Assembly (NCBI GenBank): GCA_020832285.1
Contig: JAFIFB010000038.1
Coordinates: forward strand, 31,338-95,337
DNA from: Balneolaceae bacterium
Lineage (GTDB): Bacteria > Bacteroidota > Rhodothermia > Balneolales > Balneolaceae
Length of the DNA stretch: 64,000 nucleotides
Direction of reading: 5' to 3'
Shown: positions 35,743-44,773 of the stretch, piece after piece
Layout: the number at the start of each line of letters is the position of its first letter
Position numbering within the stretch: the first letter of the stretch is position 1
The notes under the pieces: generated by a model
What the model saw: only the letters and a program-made list of their open reading frames with translations
Database searches by the model: none
What the model was told of the DNA's origin: nothing
Translations under genes and position numbers: made by a program

Positions 35743-36516
35743 GTGTTAGAAATTAAAGATTTACATGTAGAAGTAGAGGGTGAGGGAATTGAAATCCTGA
35801 AGGGAGTGAATCTCACCGTCAATAAAGGAGAAATACACGCCATCATGGGCCCAAATGGCAGCGGGAAAAGTACGCTTGCAAAAATCGTGGCAGGTCACCC
35901 CGAATACGAAGTAAGCAAAGGCGATATTTTGTATAACGGTGAAAGTATCCTGGAGCTGGATCCGGACGAGAGAGCTCATGCCGGTGTATTTTTAGCGTTT
36001 CAGTATCCGGTTGAAGTACCGGGAGTGACAAATAATACCCTGTTACGTGAATCCTATAATACAATTGCTGCATCACGGGGACGTGAAGAATTAGATCCGC
36101 TTGAATTTGATGATTATCTCCGGGATAAATTAGAGCTTGTTGATATGAATCCAGATTTCCTGGAAAGAAGTGTAAACGCAGGATTCTCTGGTGGAGAAAA
36201 AAAGAGGAATGAAATTTTCCAGATGGCTGTACTCGAACCGACTCTTTCTCTGCTCGACGAAACAGATTCCGGCCTCGATATTGACGCACTGCGAATTGTT
36301 GCAGATGGAATTAATAAACTTCACGGTGAAGATGATGCTGTTGTACTGATTACTCACTACCAGCGCCTTCTGAACTATATCGTGCCGGATCATGTGCACG
36401 TTATGATTGGTGGAAAAATTGTGAAGTCTGGCGGCAAAGAACTCGCGATTGAGCTCGAAGAAAAAGGATATGACTGGCTCGAAACACATGCAACTGTAAA
36501 CGGAGAGGCGAAATAA
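35743..36516 (+). CDS. sufC: SufC ATPase
   Basis: 257 residues, starting at GTG 35743. The ABC-type ATPase drives conformational change in the SufBCD complex. Walker A is [12 protein letters not shown], the signature is [14 protein letters not shown], and Walker [18 protein letters not shown] has the SufC-specific form. A 122-bp AT-rich spacer separates it from sufB, and only one base separates it from sufD. Confidence 0.97.
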   Translation: MLEIKDLHVEVEGEGIEILKGVNLTVNKGEIHAIMGPNGSGKSTLAKIVAGHPEYEVSKGDILYNGESILELDPDERAHAGVFLAFQYPVEVPGVTNNTLLRESYNTIAASRGREELDPLEFDDYLRDKLELVDMNPDFLERSVNAGFSGGEKKRNEIFQMAVLEPTLSLLDETDSGLDIDALRIVADGINKLHGEDDAVVLITHYQRLLNYIVPDHVHVMIGGKIVKSGGKELAIELEEKGYDWLETHATVNGEAK

Positions 36517-36517
36517 T

Positions 36518-37843
36518 ATGGCACTTGCAACCAGGATAGAACCATCCATCTTGCACAAGCTCGCGAAATACGCTCCCGAATCGGAGAATTCAGTTTGGAC
36601 GGAAATACGGACAAAAAGCCTGAAAGAGCTGAACTCTACTGCATTTCCTCACAGAAAAATTGAGGAATGGATTTTTACAGACTTACGGCCGATTGTACGA
36701 ACCGATTTTGTGCCACTTGAAGAGGCGGGTACATTTCCGGCTACAGATATCGAAAAATATTTTATTCCGGAATCCGACAGAAGCCGGCTTGTTTTTATCA
36801 ACGGAAAATTTCATGAGAAGTATTCGTCGATAGGAGGGCTTGGAAAAGGTGTGACAGTCGGGAATCTGGCCGATCACAGCGATGAAGAAGAAGTTCAGAA
36901 ATACCTGAATAATCTTGTTAATTACGAAAATGATGTATTCGTGCAGTATAACGGACTGATGTTTGAAGACGGCGCTTACATCCATCTCGAAAAAGGAGCT
37001 AAAGCAGAAGCACCCATCCAGGTGCTGAATCTCTATACCGATGCCAAAAACCCATTTGTGGCTACGCCGCGGATGCTGGTTGTTTCTGAAGAGGAATCAG
37101 ATGTGACGATTATAGAAGATCACATCGGACTTGGTGAAAACCGGTATATGACTATTCCGGTTTGTGAGGTGAAAGTGAAAGAAAGGGCACACATACACCA
37201 TGTACGGATTCAGCGCGACAGTATTGATGCCATACATGTATCGCGGCCTATCGCATACGTGGAGAAAAATTCGGAATATCACTCCTACACCATTACTCTG
37301 GGTGCCAAGCTTACAAGAAATGAGCCGCGTGTAATTCAGGAAGATGAAGAAGTAGACTTTACACTGGACGGACTTGTTCTGATTGACGGTGAACAAATTG
37401 CAGACACGCATTCTGTTATGGATCACAGGTTTTCTCATGCAGACAGCCATCAGCTACATAAAGTTGTTGTGAACGGTAAAGCGCATAGTATCTTTAATGG
37501 TAAAATTTTTGTGCGCCGTGATGCCCAGAAGATCGACTCATTCCAGGAAAACAGAAATCTGCTTCTCTCGGAAGATGGTCTGGTCAATACCAAGCCTCAG
37601 CTCGAGATTTTTGCAGATGATGTTCTCTGTTCTCATGGAGCTACCATCGGGCAGCTCGACCCGGAAGAGGTGTTCTACCTGCAAAGCCGGGGTATGACCG
37701 AAGAGAAAGCAAAAGAGGTCCTGACCTACGCATTCGCCCTCGAAACGATTGAAAACGTGAAAGTTGAGTCGGTTCACAAACTTTTGATTGATGAAGTGTA
37801 TCGTTACACAAAAGCGAACAGTGAATCGAAAGTAACGGTTTAA
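36518..37843 (+). CDS. sufD: Fe-S cluster assembly protein SufD
   Basis: 441 residues. Paralogue of SufB completing the SufBC2D complex. The N terminus is helical (FPHRKIEEWIFTDLRP), followed by a beta-helix (HHVRIQRDSIDAIHVSRPIA) and the C-terminal SufBD segment with FADDVLCSHGATIGQLDPEE, which contains the conserved His needed for assembly. It starts one base after the sufC stop. Confidence 0.97.
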   Translation: MALATRIEPSILHKLAKYAPESENSVWTEIRTKSLKELNSTAFPHRKIEEWIFTDLRPIVRTDFVPLEEAGTFPATDIEKYFIPESDRSRLVFINGKFHEKYSSIGGLGKGVTVGNLADHSDEEEVQKYLNNLVNYENDVFVQYNGLMFEDGAYIHLEKGAKAEAPIQVLNLYTDAKNPFVATPRMLVVSEEESDVTIIEDHIGLGENRYMTIPVCEVKVKERAHIHHVRIQRDSIDAIHVSRPIAYVEKNSEYHSYTITLGAKLTRNEPRVIQEDEEVDFTLDGLVLIDGEQIADTHSVMDHRFSHADSHQLHKVVVNGKAHSIFNGKIFVRRDAQKIDSFQENRNLLLSEDGLVNTKPQLEIFADDVLCSHGATIGQLDPEEVFYLQSRGMTEEKAKEVLTYAFALETIENVKVESVHKLLIDEVYRYTKANSESKVTV

Positions 37844-37964
37844 TATTTGCTTAAAAAAGTTATTCAGCCAGGTGTGTGGATTTGAATAATCTACATATTT
37901 GCAGCTGATTAATTTTTCCCTTTTACGAGGGAACAATTTGATTCTATAATACCAGCTAAATTTA

Positions 37965-39215
37965 ATGAACATGCCTCAGGCAGTAAAAGACATACCGGTT
38001 TTGAATGTTGAGAAGATCAGGGAAGATTTCCCTGTTCTTCATCAGCAGGTGAATGAACATCCGCTTGTCTATCTGGACAATGGTGCATCCAGCCAGATGC
38101 CTGTTCAGGTTGTCGAACGGCTCGATCATTACCACCGTTACGAGCATGCTAATGTGCACCGGGGTATTCACACACTGAGCCAGAAAGCTACCGATGCCTA
38201 CGAAGCAGCGCGTCCGAAAGTCGCGGCATTTATTAATGCCGCTGAAGAGCATGAAATAATTTACACCACAGGAACCACCGATTCCATCAACCTGGTTGCC
38301 AACAGCTATGGCCTGGCCCACTTCTCGGAGGGAGATGAGGTCATTCTTTCAGAAATGGAACATCACGCCAATATTGTTCCCTGGCAGATGGTTGCAGAGA
38401 AAACAGGTGCTGTAATCAAAGTAATACCGGTTACAGATTCTGGCGAACTCGATTTGGAGGCTTATAAAAAACTGCTGACCCCCCGTACAAAAATGGTGGC
38501 TGTGGTTCATGTTTCAAACGCTCTGGGAACAGTTAATCCTGTTAAAGAAATTACAGACCTGGCCCACGAAGCCGGTTCTGTAGTTCTGATTGACGGAGCC
38601 CAGGCCGTGCCGCATCAAAAAGTGGATGTGCAGGAGATCGGGGCTGACTTCTATGCTTTTTCAGCCCACAAAATGTTCGGCCCAACCGGCTTTGGAATTT
38701 TATACGGACGCAAGAGTTTGCTTGATGGGATGCCTCCTTACAGGGGTGGCGGTGATATGATTGACAAAGTTACTTTTGAAGAAACTACATATAACGTGCC
38801 GCCTTTCCGTTTTGAAGCGGGCACCCCCCCAATTGCTGCATCCATCGGGCTCAGTGAGGCGATTGATTATATTAGCAGGGTCGGGATGGACCAAATAGAA
38901 AAATATGAAACCAAGCTGGTGGAATATGCCGTTGAAAAACTGCGAAAAATTGACGGCCTTCGTTTTATCGGAGAGGCTGAAGAGCGCGCTTCTGTCATTT
39001 CGTTTGTGTTCGATCATATCCATGCAAGCGATATCGGCACCATCCTCGACAAAAAAGGAATTGCTGTAAGAACCGGCCATCACTGCGCTCAGCCAATACT
39101 CAGGCGGTTCGGTGTTCCGGCAACAACACGTGCATCCTTTGCGTTTTATAACCGGGAAGATGATGTGGACCGGCTTGTTGAAGGAATTGAGTATGCAAAA
39201 TCATTTTTTGAATAA
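37965..39215 (+). CDS. sufS: Cysteine desulfurase SufS
   Basis: 416 residues, PLP-dependent group II desulfurase that takes sulfur from cysteine for cluster assembly. The PLP Lys lies in DFYAFSAHKMFGPTG and the persulfide Cys in RTGHHCAQPILRRFG. Group II enzymes need an acceptor such as SufE or SufU, and neither is present in this operon. The first ATG is at 37965; a second at 37971 would remove two residues. Confidence 0.97.
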   Translation: MNMPQAVKDIPVLNVEKIREDFPVLHQQVNEHPLVYLDNGASSQMPVQVVERLDHYHRYEHANVHRGIHTLSQKATDAYEAARPKVAAFINAAEEHEIIYTTGTTDSINLVANSYGLAHFSEGDEVILSEMEHHANIVPWQMVAEKTGAVIKVIPVTDSGELDLEAYKKLLTPRTKMVAVVHVSNALGTVNPVKEITDLAHEAGSVVLIDGAQAVPHQKVDVQEIGADFYAFSAHKMFGPTGFGILYGRKSLLDGMPPYRGGGDMIDKVTFEETTYNVPPFRFEAGTPPIAASIGLSEAIDYISRVGMDQIEKYETKLVEYAVEKLRKIDGLRFIGEAEERASVISFVFDHIHASDIGTILDKKGIAVRTGHHCAQPILRRFGVPATTRASFAFYNREDDVDRLVEGIEYAKSFFE

Positions 39216-39229
39216 ATAAAGGTAAAATT

Positions 39230-39781
39230 ATGCCAAAAATTAAAGAAATAGAACGAACACCTAACCCGGATGCCATGCGCTTTGTGCTGGCTGAACCGCT
39301 GACGCGGGGGGTTACACGATCTTTCGAGAACAGCGGCGAGGCCGAACATGATGATCTGGCCAACGCCCTGTTCAATATCGACCATGTGATTAATGTGTAC
39401 TATGTAGACAAATACATCACCGTTACACAAGATGGCAAAGCTGTATGGTCTGATCTGCTTCGCAAACTCGCTCCTCCGATCCGACAGTCCAAGCCGCAGC
39501 TTGATATTGAGGAAGATGAAGAAATTCATGCCAGTAAAGAAGTACAGGAAACCGACGATCCTCGTCTGATCCAGATTAATCAGCTGCTTGATGAACAGGT
39601 TCGTCCTTATCTTCTTGCAGACGGTGGCGGACTGAAAATCATAGGACTGGATGGTAACCGTCTCAAGATTCACTATCAGGGTGCCTGCGGAACCTGCCCG
39701 ACCGCTACATCGGGTACACTCTATGCCATCGAAAGCATGGTGAAGAGAATTGACCCCGAAATCCAGGTGATATCAGTTTAA
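39230..39781 (+). CDS. nfu: Nfu-type Fe-S carrier (Nfu_N plus NifU C-terminal domain)
   Basis: 183 residues. The N-terminal Nfu_N domain (ERTPNPDAMRFVL to about 90) is joined by an acidic linker (DIEEDEEIHASKEVQE) to a NifU-like domain holding the CxxC cluster ligand (GACGTCPTATSGTLY). Such proteins receive clusters from SufBCD and pass them to target enzymes. It begins 14 bp after sufS and is followed by the A-type carrier, so both delivery proteins lie directly behind the assembly machinery. Confidence 0.94.
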   Translation: MPKIKEIERTPNPDAMRFVLAEPLTRGVTRSFENSGEAEHDDLANALFNIDHVINVYYVDKYITVTQDGKAVWSDLLRKLAPPIRQSKPQLDIEEDEEIHASKEVQETDDPRLIQINQLLDEQVRPYLLADGGGLKIIGLDGNRLKIHYQGACGTCPTATSGTLYAIESMVKRIDPEIQVISV

Positions 39782-39834
39782 ACGGTAAGATTCAAAACGA
39801 ATTTTTTCGAAACGTAAACGAGCAGGAATCTGAG

Positions 39835-40170
39835 ATGTCAATCACAATAAGTGAACGTGCAGCCAAACGAATTCAGGAAATCAGACAGGAGCAGAATATT
39901 CCGTCTGATGTTCCCATTCGTGTATCTGTTTTAAGCGGTGGCTGCTCTGGTCTTACCTACGATCTTGATTTCGACTCAAAGAAAGAGATTACACAGGAAG
40001 ACAACGAATTTGAAGATCAGGGCGTAAAAGTGGTGGTAGATATGAGGAGCTTTCTCTACCTGGCTGGAACGAATCTCGACTATACAGATGGATTAACAGG
40101 GCAGGGTTTTCACTTCCACAATCCCAACGCAGTAAGAAGCTGCTCCTGCGGCGAATCATTTTCACTCTAA
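39835..40170 (+). CDS. sufA: A-type Fe-S carrier (SufA/IscA/HesB family)
   Basis: 111 residues with the three conserved cysteines of the family: one in LSGGCSGLTYDL and two in the C-terminal RSCSCGESF. These proteins accept a cluster and transfer it to apo-enzymes. ErpA and IscA have the same fold; its place in the suf operon supports the SufA name. Confidence 0.93.
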   Translation: MSITISERAAKRIQEIRQEQNIPSDVPIRVSVLSGGCSGLTYDLDFDSKKEITQEDNEFEDQGVKVVVDMRSFLYLAGTNLDYTDGLTGQGFHFHNPNAVRSCSCGESFSL

Positions 40171-40271
40171 TTTATTAGTATAAAAGTATTGAGACGGTTT
40201 CGTTAGAAAAATCCATTTTAATTCAGAGATATAAAATCTCAAAACTCAATACTTGCTACTCAAAACTCCCC

Positions 40272-40784
40272 ATGTCAGAAATTGTCAACAAAGTTCAGCA
40301 ATCCAAACTGGAAACGGTAGACCTTGAAAAACTTGCCTCTGGTGTAACGGTACAGGAGCTGGATCTCAAAGATTTTCTTTTCCAGGGCCTTATTCTTAAA
40401 GAGGGAGAGTTCCGGGAAAAAATGGATGCCCACGACTGGTCTCAGTACGATGGCTCATACCTTGCTGTCTATTGTTCTACCGATGCAATTATCCCGAAGT
40501 GGGCCTTCATGCTTGTGGTTCAGTATGCCGAATATCACGCCGATGATGTCTTTTTCGGAAGTAAAAAAGATGCAATCAGCCAAATTTTCAGGCAGAAGCT
40601 GGACGCAGTCAACTGGAACCAGTACGAAGACCGCTTCGTTCTTCTGAAAGGGTGCAGCAAAATGGATGTACCGCCCGATGTGTACATGTATGCTACAAAA
40701 AAACTGCTTCCCCATGTAAGAAAACTGATGTACGGAGAGGCGTGCTCTAACGTGCCGGTGTACCGAAAAACCCGCTCTACATAA
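40272..40784 (+). CDS. DUF2480 protein of the suf operon
   Basis: 170 residues of the DUF2480 family (PF10652), found almost only in Bacteroidota and relatives and usually inside the suf operon, as here. Notable segments are LASGVTVQELDLKDFLFQGL, DAHDWSQYDGSYLAVY and LKGCSKMDVPPDVYMYATKK, with conserved Cys at CSTDA, GCSKMD and EACSNVP. The function is unknown. The conserved cysteines and position suggest a role in Fe-S or sulfur handling, perhaps standing in for a missing acceptor protein. Confidence 0.9.
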   Translation: MSEIVNKVQQSKLETVDLEKLASGVTVQELDLKDFLFQGLILKEGEFREKMDAHDWSQYDGSYLAVYCSTDAIIPKWAFMLVVQYAEYHADDVFFGSKKDAISQIFRQKLDAVNWNQYEDRFVLLKGCSKMDVPPDVYMYATKKLLPHVRKLMYGEACSNVPVYRKTRST

Positions 40785-40790
40785 AAGATC

Positions 40791-41522
40791 ATGAAACAGG
40801 TACTTGTAACCGGGGCATCCAGAGGTATTGGAGAGGCGATTTCACTCAGGCTGCTTGATGAAGGATTCAAAGTAACGGGAACCGCCCGAAGCTCAGCTTT
40901 TCCGAAAACACTTTCTGAACATGATCATTTCCGGGGATTACATGTTGATTTATCTGAACCATCCGATCTTCAGACAAAATTGAAACCCCTGTTTGAAAAC
41001 GACTGTCCCGATGTGCTGATCAACAACGCGGGTATTTCAACAGATGCAGATTTTTCTTCATCTGATGAAAAGTGGCTGAATGTTTGGGACCGGACTATTC
41101 AGGTAAACCTTCGTTCAGCATCGCTGATCTGTAAGTGGTTTCTGAATGCCCGTGACCGTGAAAAGGCGGAGGGAATTATCATCAACATCGCTTCCCGAGC
41201 AGCCTATCGCGGCGATACCCAGGAATATGCCGCTTATGCCGCCTCAAAAGGCGGGATGGTGGCCTTTACAAAAAGTATTGCGCGTGACTTCAGCCGGAAA
41301 GGTATTGTTGCCTACTCTATAGCGCCGGGATTTGTGGATACCGATATGGCCAAGGAAGGGGTTTTAATCTACGGGCAGGAGTACCTCACACAAGGCTCTG
41401 CATTCGATCAAATTACACCACCCTCTGAAATTGCAAATATGGTAGCCTTTCTTGCCAGGGGAGAGGTGAAGCACATGAGCGGAAGCACATTTCACATCAA
41501 CGGTGGTTCGTACATGATTTGA
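40791..41522 (+). CDS. SDR-family oxidoreductase
   Basis: 243 residues, classical short-chain dehydrogenase. The cofactor motif TGASRGIGEAIS suggests NADP(H) or NAD(H) binding, NNAG is at LINNAGISTD, the catalytic Ser lies in NIASRAAYRG and Tyr-x3-Lys in YAAYAASKGG. FabG-like 3-oxoacyl reductases and other sugar or steroid reductases look alike, so the substrate is open. It begins 6 bp after the DUF2480 gene and may be co-transcribed with suf. Confidence 0.88.
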   Translation: MKQVLVTGASRGIGEAISLRLLDEGFKVTGTARSSAFPKTLSEHDHFRGLHVDLSEPSDLQTKLKPLFENDCPDVLINNAGISTDADFSSSDEKWLNVWDRTIQVNLRSASLICKWFLNARDREKAEGIIINIASRAAYRGDTQEYAAYAASKGGMVAFTKSIARDFSRKGIVAYSIAPGFVDTDMAKEGVLIYGQEYLTQGSAFDQITPPSEIANMVAFLARGEVKHMSGSTFHINGGSYMI

Positions 41523-41565
41523 GGCAGATTGTCTGGTAAATACACAGAAAGCCAGTCAGATGCAC

Positions 41566-42057
41566 CTAATCATCTTCTTCCATCATTTCAATCTCAAGTG
41601 TCTCTTCACCATCCCGGATTCGCCTCATGGCAAAACGCGAAGCGTACCAGGAAACGAGAAGGGTGGCCAGAAATCCAAAGGATGTAACTCCGATATTTAC
41701 CCGGATGACATTGCGTTGCAGCTCATAAATCGGCATCATCACAATAGGGCTAAATGAACTTTCTGAGTAGCGAATGGGAATGACCTCAGATTCCATGATT
41801 ACCTGGGCAAACTGTACGGGCAGGCCAAGCTGCTGTTCGATGATTTTTCCATCGGCAGTGGTAAAGTTCAGCACAACATAACCGTTTGTTTGAGCGGCTA
41901 TCTGTTTTACATCAAAATCTGTAACCGATGCCACGTAACTTTCACCCGTACTGTATGTGGACTGCACGCCGAAGTAAGAGAGCACTTGGTAACCACCCTG
42001 AAAAAGAAAGTAGAGCGGCAGAAGCCAGGTAAGAAAAATAAAGTGATACTTGTTCAT
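41566..42057 (-). CDS. Two-helix membrane protein, DUF3592-like
   Basis: 163 residues. One hydrophobic segment at the N terminus (FIFLTWLLPLYFLFQGG), a beta-rich external region (ASVTDFDVKQIAAQ, VVLNFTTADGKIIEQQLGLP, VIPIRYSESSFSPI), a second helix (VTSFGFLATLLVSWYA) and an acidic tail (EIEMMEEDD). The arrangement and the text IPIRYSESS...P resemble DUF3592 proteins, whose function is unknown. It is convergent with the SDR gene. Confidence 0.65.
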   Translation of the reverse strand: MNKYHFIFLTWLLPLYFLFQGGYQVLSYFGVQSTYSTGESYVASVTDFDVKQIAAQTNGYVVLNFTTADGKIIEQQLGLPVQFAQVIMESEVIPIRYSESSFSPIVMMPIYELQRNVIRVNIGVTSFGFLATLLVSWYASRFAMRRIRDGEETLEIEMMEEDD

Positions 42058-42158
42058 TGATGTTTAAAAACGAAATTAAATTAGCAGAATCTGAGTGCTT
42101 CAGAAGGGACTCTGGAAGACTCTGCAGTGTTGTTTTCAGAAAACGAAAAATACGAATT

Positions 42159-43355
42159 TTATCGTTCAACCACCCGCTTCATCTGTTCGATCATTGCAGG
42201 GTCGTAAATCAGGCGTTGCATAAAATCCTGGTGCATATGCCCCCCGGAGGCGTGAAACCAGAACCCGACTGGCAACTGTTCGAGAAAGAAAGCCTGGACA
42301 GTGGTATCCCCTGTATATTCCGATGTACCGAAATCGATTCCGTTCATCAGACCCATTCTGTTGTCGTAAATAGCTCCGTAATTTGAGAAATTTTGCCGAA
42401 TACCCGGCTGTGTTTCCATTGGCCAGCTCATCCAGTCTTTGATAGTTCCGCTAACCTGTTCATTCACCACATCCTGATTCATGAGCCGTTTCAACAGGTT
42501 TGTCATTTCATGTGCCGTGGTTTTCGGGAACAGAGTAAGGGCATCGCGTTCTTCCATAAATGTGTTACCAAGGCGGTGCCGGTTTAAAAAGCGATCTGTT
42601 TGAACCCGCTTTTCCTTATCGTTATGGTAGTTGTAAGAGAGGCTGATTACATGATCGCGCCATTCCGATAGTTCGGCATCTGCCCACTGTTCCATGATTT
42701 CAGAAAAGCTCATTTCCTGGATTCCAGGTGAAATGGCAAGATAGAGTCCTGAAAAAGGCAGGGGCATCTCGGTCTGCTCCAGGTCGAGCAGTTTGGGGAG
42801 TTCATCCCAGATCTCCGTATTGAGATTCCACCAAAGATAATCGGCGAGAGCGAGATCGTTGTATTCTGCCAGAAGCCTGAGAGCTTGATTCAATGTGATG
42901 ATATTTCCATCAATCCAGCCGCGGTTTTGAGCCGTGCGGTACGACTCCCGGTGCGCGGAGGCTTCTACATCGGGGAGCTGAAAGCGGCTGACTTCGTTCC
43001 ATTCAATCTGTTCATTTCCGGTGAAGTCACCGTCATCCATTTTTACAGCGTAGGCAGCAAGAATGAAAAATTTGGATGTGGCACCCATTGCACGTGGGGT
43101 GTGTTCTTCAAAAAAAAGTGATGAATCGGGGTAGGTGATTACAATACTGGCTACAGTGGAGACATCGGGGTTTTGCCCCATAAATTCAGACAGACCCCGA
43201 AGTGAACTGGTATAGGGAACCCACTCGTTTCCCTCCATTAATGCTTCACGGTTGTCAAGAAATACAGAAAAGGATTTCCAGTTCCAACCGAGAACGAAAC
43301 CGAAAATAACAATGGCAGTGGCTAAAAAGACACCGAAAAACTTCAATAAGCGCAT
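42159..43355 (-). CDS. Beta-lactamase-like membrane protein with degenerate active site
   Basis: 398 residues with an N-terminal membrane helix (FFGVFLATAIVIFGFVLGW). The text TPRAMGATSKFFILAAYAVKM matches, over about 20 positions, the SxxK region of class A beta-lactamase/DD-peptidase proteins. At the nucleophile position stands Ala92 (A-T-S-K instead of S-T-x-K). The SxN region appears as AEYNDLALADYLW, and the KTG strand as FHASGGHM, so the other two motifs are also altered. The protein keeps the fold but has probably lost acylation chemistry. It is 74 bp downstream of the T9SS plug gene. Confidence 0.6.
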   Translation of the reverse strand: MRLLKFFGVFLATAIVIFGFVLGWNWKSFSVFLDNREALMEGNEWVPYTSSLRGLSEFMGQNPDVSTVASIVITYPDSSLFFEEHTPRAMGATSKFFILAAYAVKMDDGDFTGNEQIEWNEVSRFQLPDVEASAHRESYRTAQNRGWIDGNIITLNQALRLLAEYNDLALADYLWWNLNTEIWDELPKLLDLEQTEMPLPFSGLYLAISPGIQEMSFSEIMEQWADAELSEWRDHVISLSYNYHNDKEKRVQTDRFLNRHRLGNTFMEERDALTLFPKTTAHEMTNLLKRLMNQDVVNEQVSGTIKDWMSWPMETQPGIRQNFSNYGAIYDNRMGLMNGIDFGTSEYTGDTTVQAFFLEQLPVGFWFHASGGHMHQDFMQRLIYDPAMIEQMKRVVER

Positions 43356-43429
43356 AAATTTGTTTTAAAAATTTGTCGGAGATTTTTCAGGTTTTCAAAA
43401 TCTGACAGGGCGAAATCATCAAAATAACG

Positions 43430-44773
43430 TTATGAACCTGATAAAAAGTGATTGACCTGCAGCAACCGGTAGTAAAATCGCTGCGAATCTCGCATATAAA
43501 CAAACGCGTGGTATTCTTGTGGCGTTCTGGTAAAAAGATCGTCAAAATAGAGATCATCAATTTCCCCGTCTTCCATCAGTATATACTTGTAGTGATAGAT
43601 CCCCTCTTTGATAATAGTGCTATTCTGCCACCGGCCGGTATCCTGGTTATATTCTAATTTATTGCCGGAACGGATGGCCCAATTGTTAAAATCACCCACC
43701 ACGTAGATTTCAGTTTCGGGTTCCAGGTCTGACCCGCCATCAAAATTAAAAACCACGTTGGCATAACGGGCCTGAAGACTCATGTTGGGGTTACCGAAGC
43801 GGCCAAATTGAAGCAGGCGGCCGGTGGACGCAAATCCGCTCACATCATCAAAAAGAAGAAGGCGGGGCGGGATTTCATTGGGACGGGCTTCCAGCACCTG
43901 GGGATTGCTCAGGGAAAGGTCATCCAGCCGAAGCTCCAGAAATTCGTAATCTCCAATAAATGGGCGGTTTCGATCCATTTCGAAATGAACTTCACCGGGT
44001 GTTGAAAAGTCGAGCTCGGCGGCCCTCCTGCTTCGGCCCCAAAACTGATTCTGTACGTAATAAAATTCGAGGTCGAACTGTGGCTGGTCTACAAAATCTG
44101 GCAGAGAATACCGGCTTATGGGACGATGACTGATCCGTAAATCGCGCCTCGGAACTGTTAAGGTTTCAACTCTTGATGCTATGCTGCCCCGGTTTTCCAT
44201 CACAAAAAAAGGAAGTGAGAAGAGAAGGTAGCCAGTATCCTGATCTTCTATACGAAGCATATAGTTTCCGCTTCGGGTGAAGCGGAAATCGCTGTTTGGA
44301 AATTCATAGCGGTACTGCCGGTACTGCGGACGCTGTCCCTGGCTCAACCTGCCACCGTCCAGATAAAGCGTGTAAAGCCCGTCGATAAAAAATTCGGGAG
44401 GAATTGGTGAACGGGTCCAGTCGGGATTGTGATGTGTGAACCGGATACGAAACTGGCTCGACTCGAACTGAAGCATCTCGAACTGAAGAGTGAGCTGGTC
44501 GTTGCTGTCCAGTTCAATGATGGGTGCCGAAGCCGGGTTGCCTGTTTTGTTCAGTCTAATCGAACGCACCGGATCGGCAAGAACAACCTGACCCGGCACC
44601 GTGAACTGGTTTTGGGGTAGATTAATTTCAGGCAGCCTTTCGCGAGAACCATTGTCCGATTCAAAAATTTTACATCCTTGCAAAACGACCAACAGTCCGG
44701 CAACCAGAATAAAAAGTTTTACTGAACCGGAGAATATTTTCGGGTTGATATTAAAGGTAGTATTGTCCTTCAA
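43430..44773 (-). CDS. Type IX secretion system plug-like lipoprotein (DUF5103)
   Basis: About 447 residues if begun at TTG 44773; the frame is open to an ATG at 44860, but that would place 63 residues before the lipobox (VVLQGC) and overlap dapF more deeply. The mature protein has the DUF5103/T9SS_plug layout: an N-terminal domain (LTLQFEMLQFESSQFRIRF, HHNPDWTRSPIPPEFFIDG), a central beta domain and a C-terminal carbohydrate-binding-like domain (EIYVVGDFNNWAIRSG). In Flavobacterium the Plug protein closes the periplasmic side of the SprA channel. Other T9SS genes are not in the window. It overlaps the end of dapF. Confidence 0.8.
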   Translation of the reverse strand: MKDNTTFNINPKIFSGSVKLFILVAGLLVVLQGCKIFESDNGSRERLPEINLPQNQFTVPGQVVLADPVRSIRLNKTGNPASAPIIELDSNDQLTLQFEMLQFESSQFRIRFTHHNPDWTRSPIPPEFFIDGLYTLYLDGGRLSQGQRPQYRQYRYEFPNSDFRFTRSGNYMLRIEDQDTGYLLFSLPFFVMENRGSIASRVETLTVPRRDLRISHRPISRYSLPDFVDQPQFDLEFYYVQNQFWGRSRRAAELDFSTPGEVHFEMDRNRPFIGDYEFLELRLDDLSLSNPQVLEARPNEIPPRLLLFDDVSGFASTGRLLQFGRFGNPNMSLQARYANVVFNFDGGSDLEPETEIYVVGDFNNWAIRSGNKLEYNQDTGRWQNSTIIKEGIYHYKYILMEDGEIDDLYFDDLFTRTPQEYHAFVYMRDSQRFYYRLLQVNHFLSGS

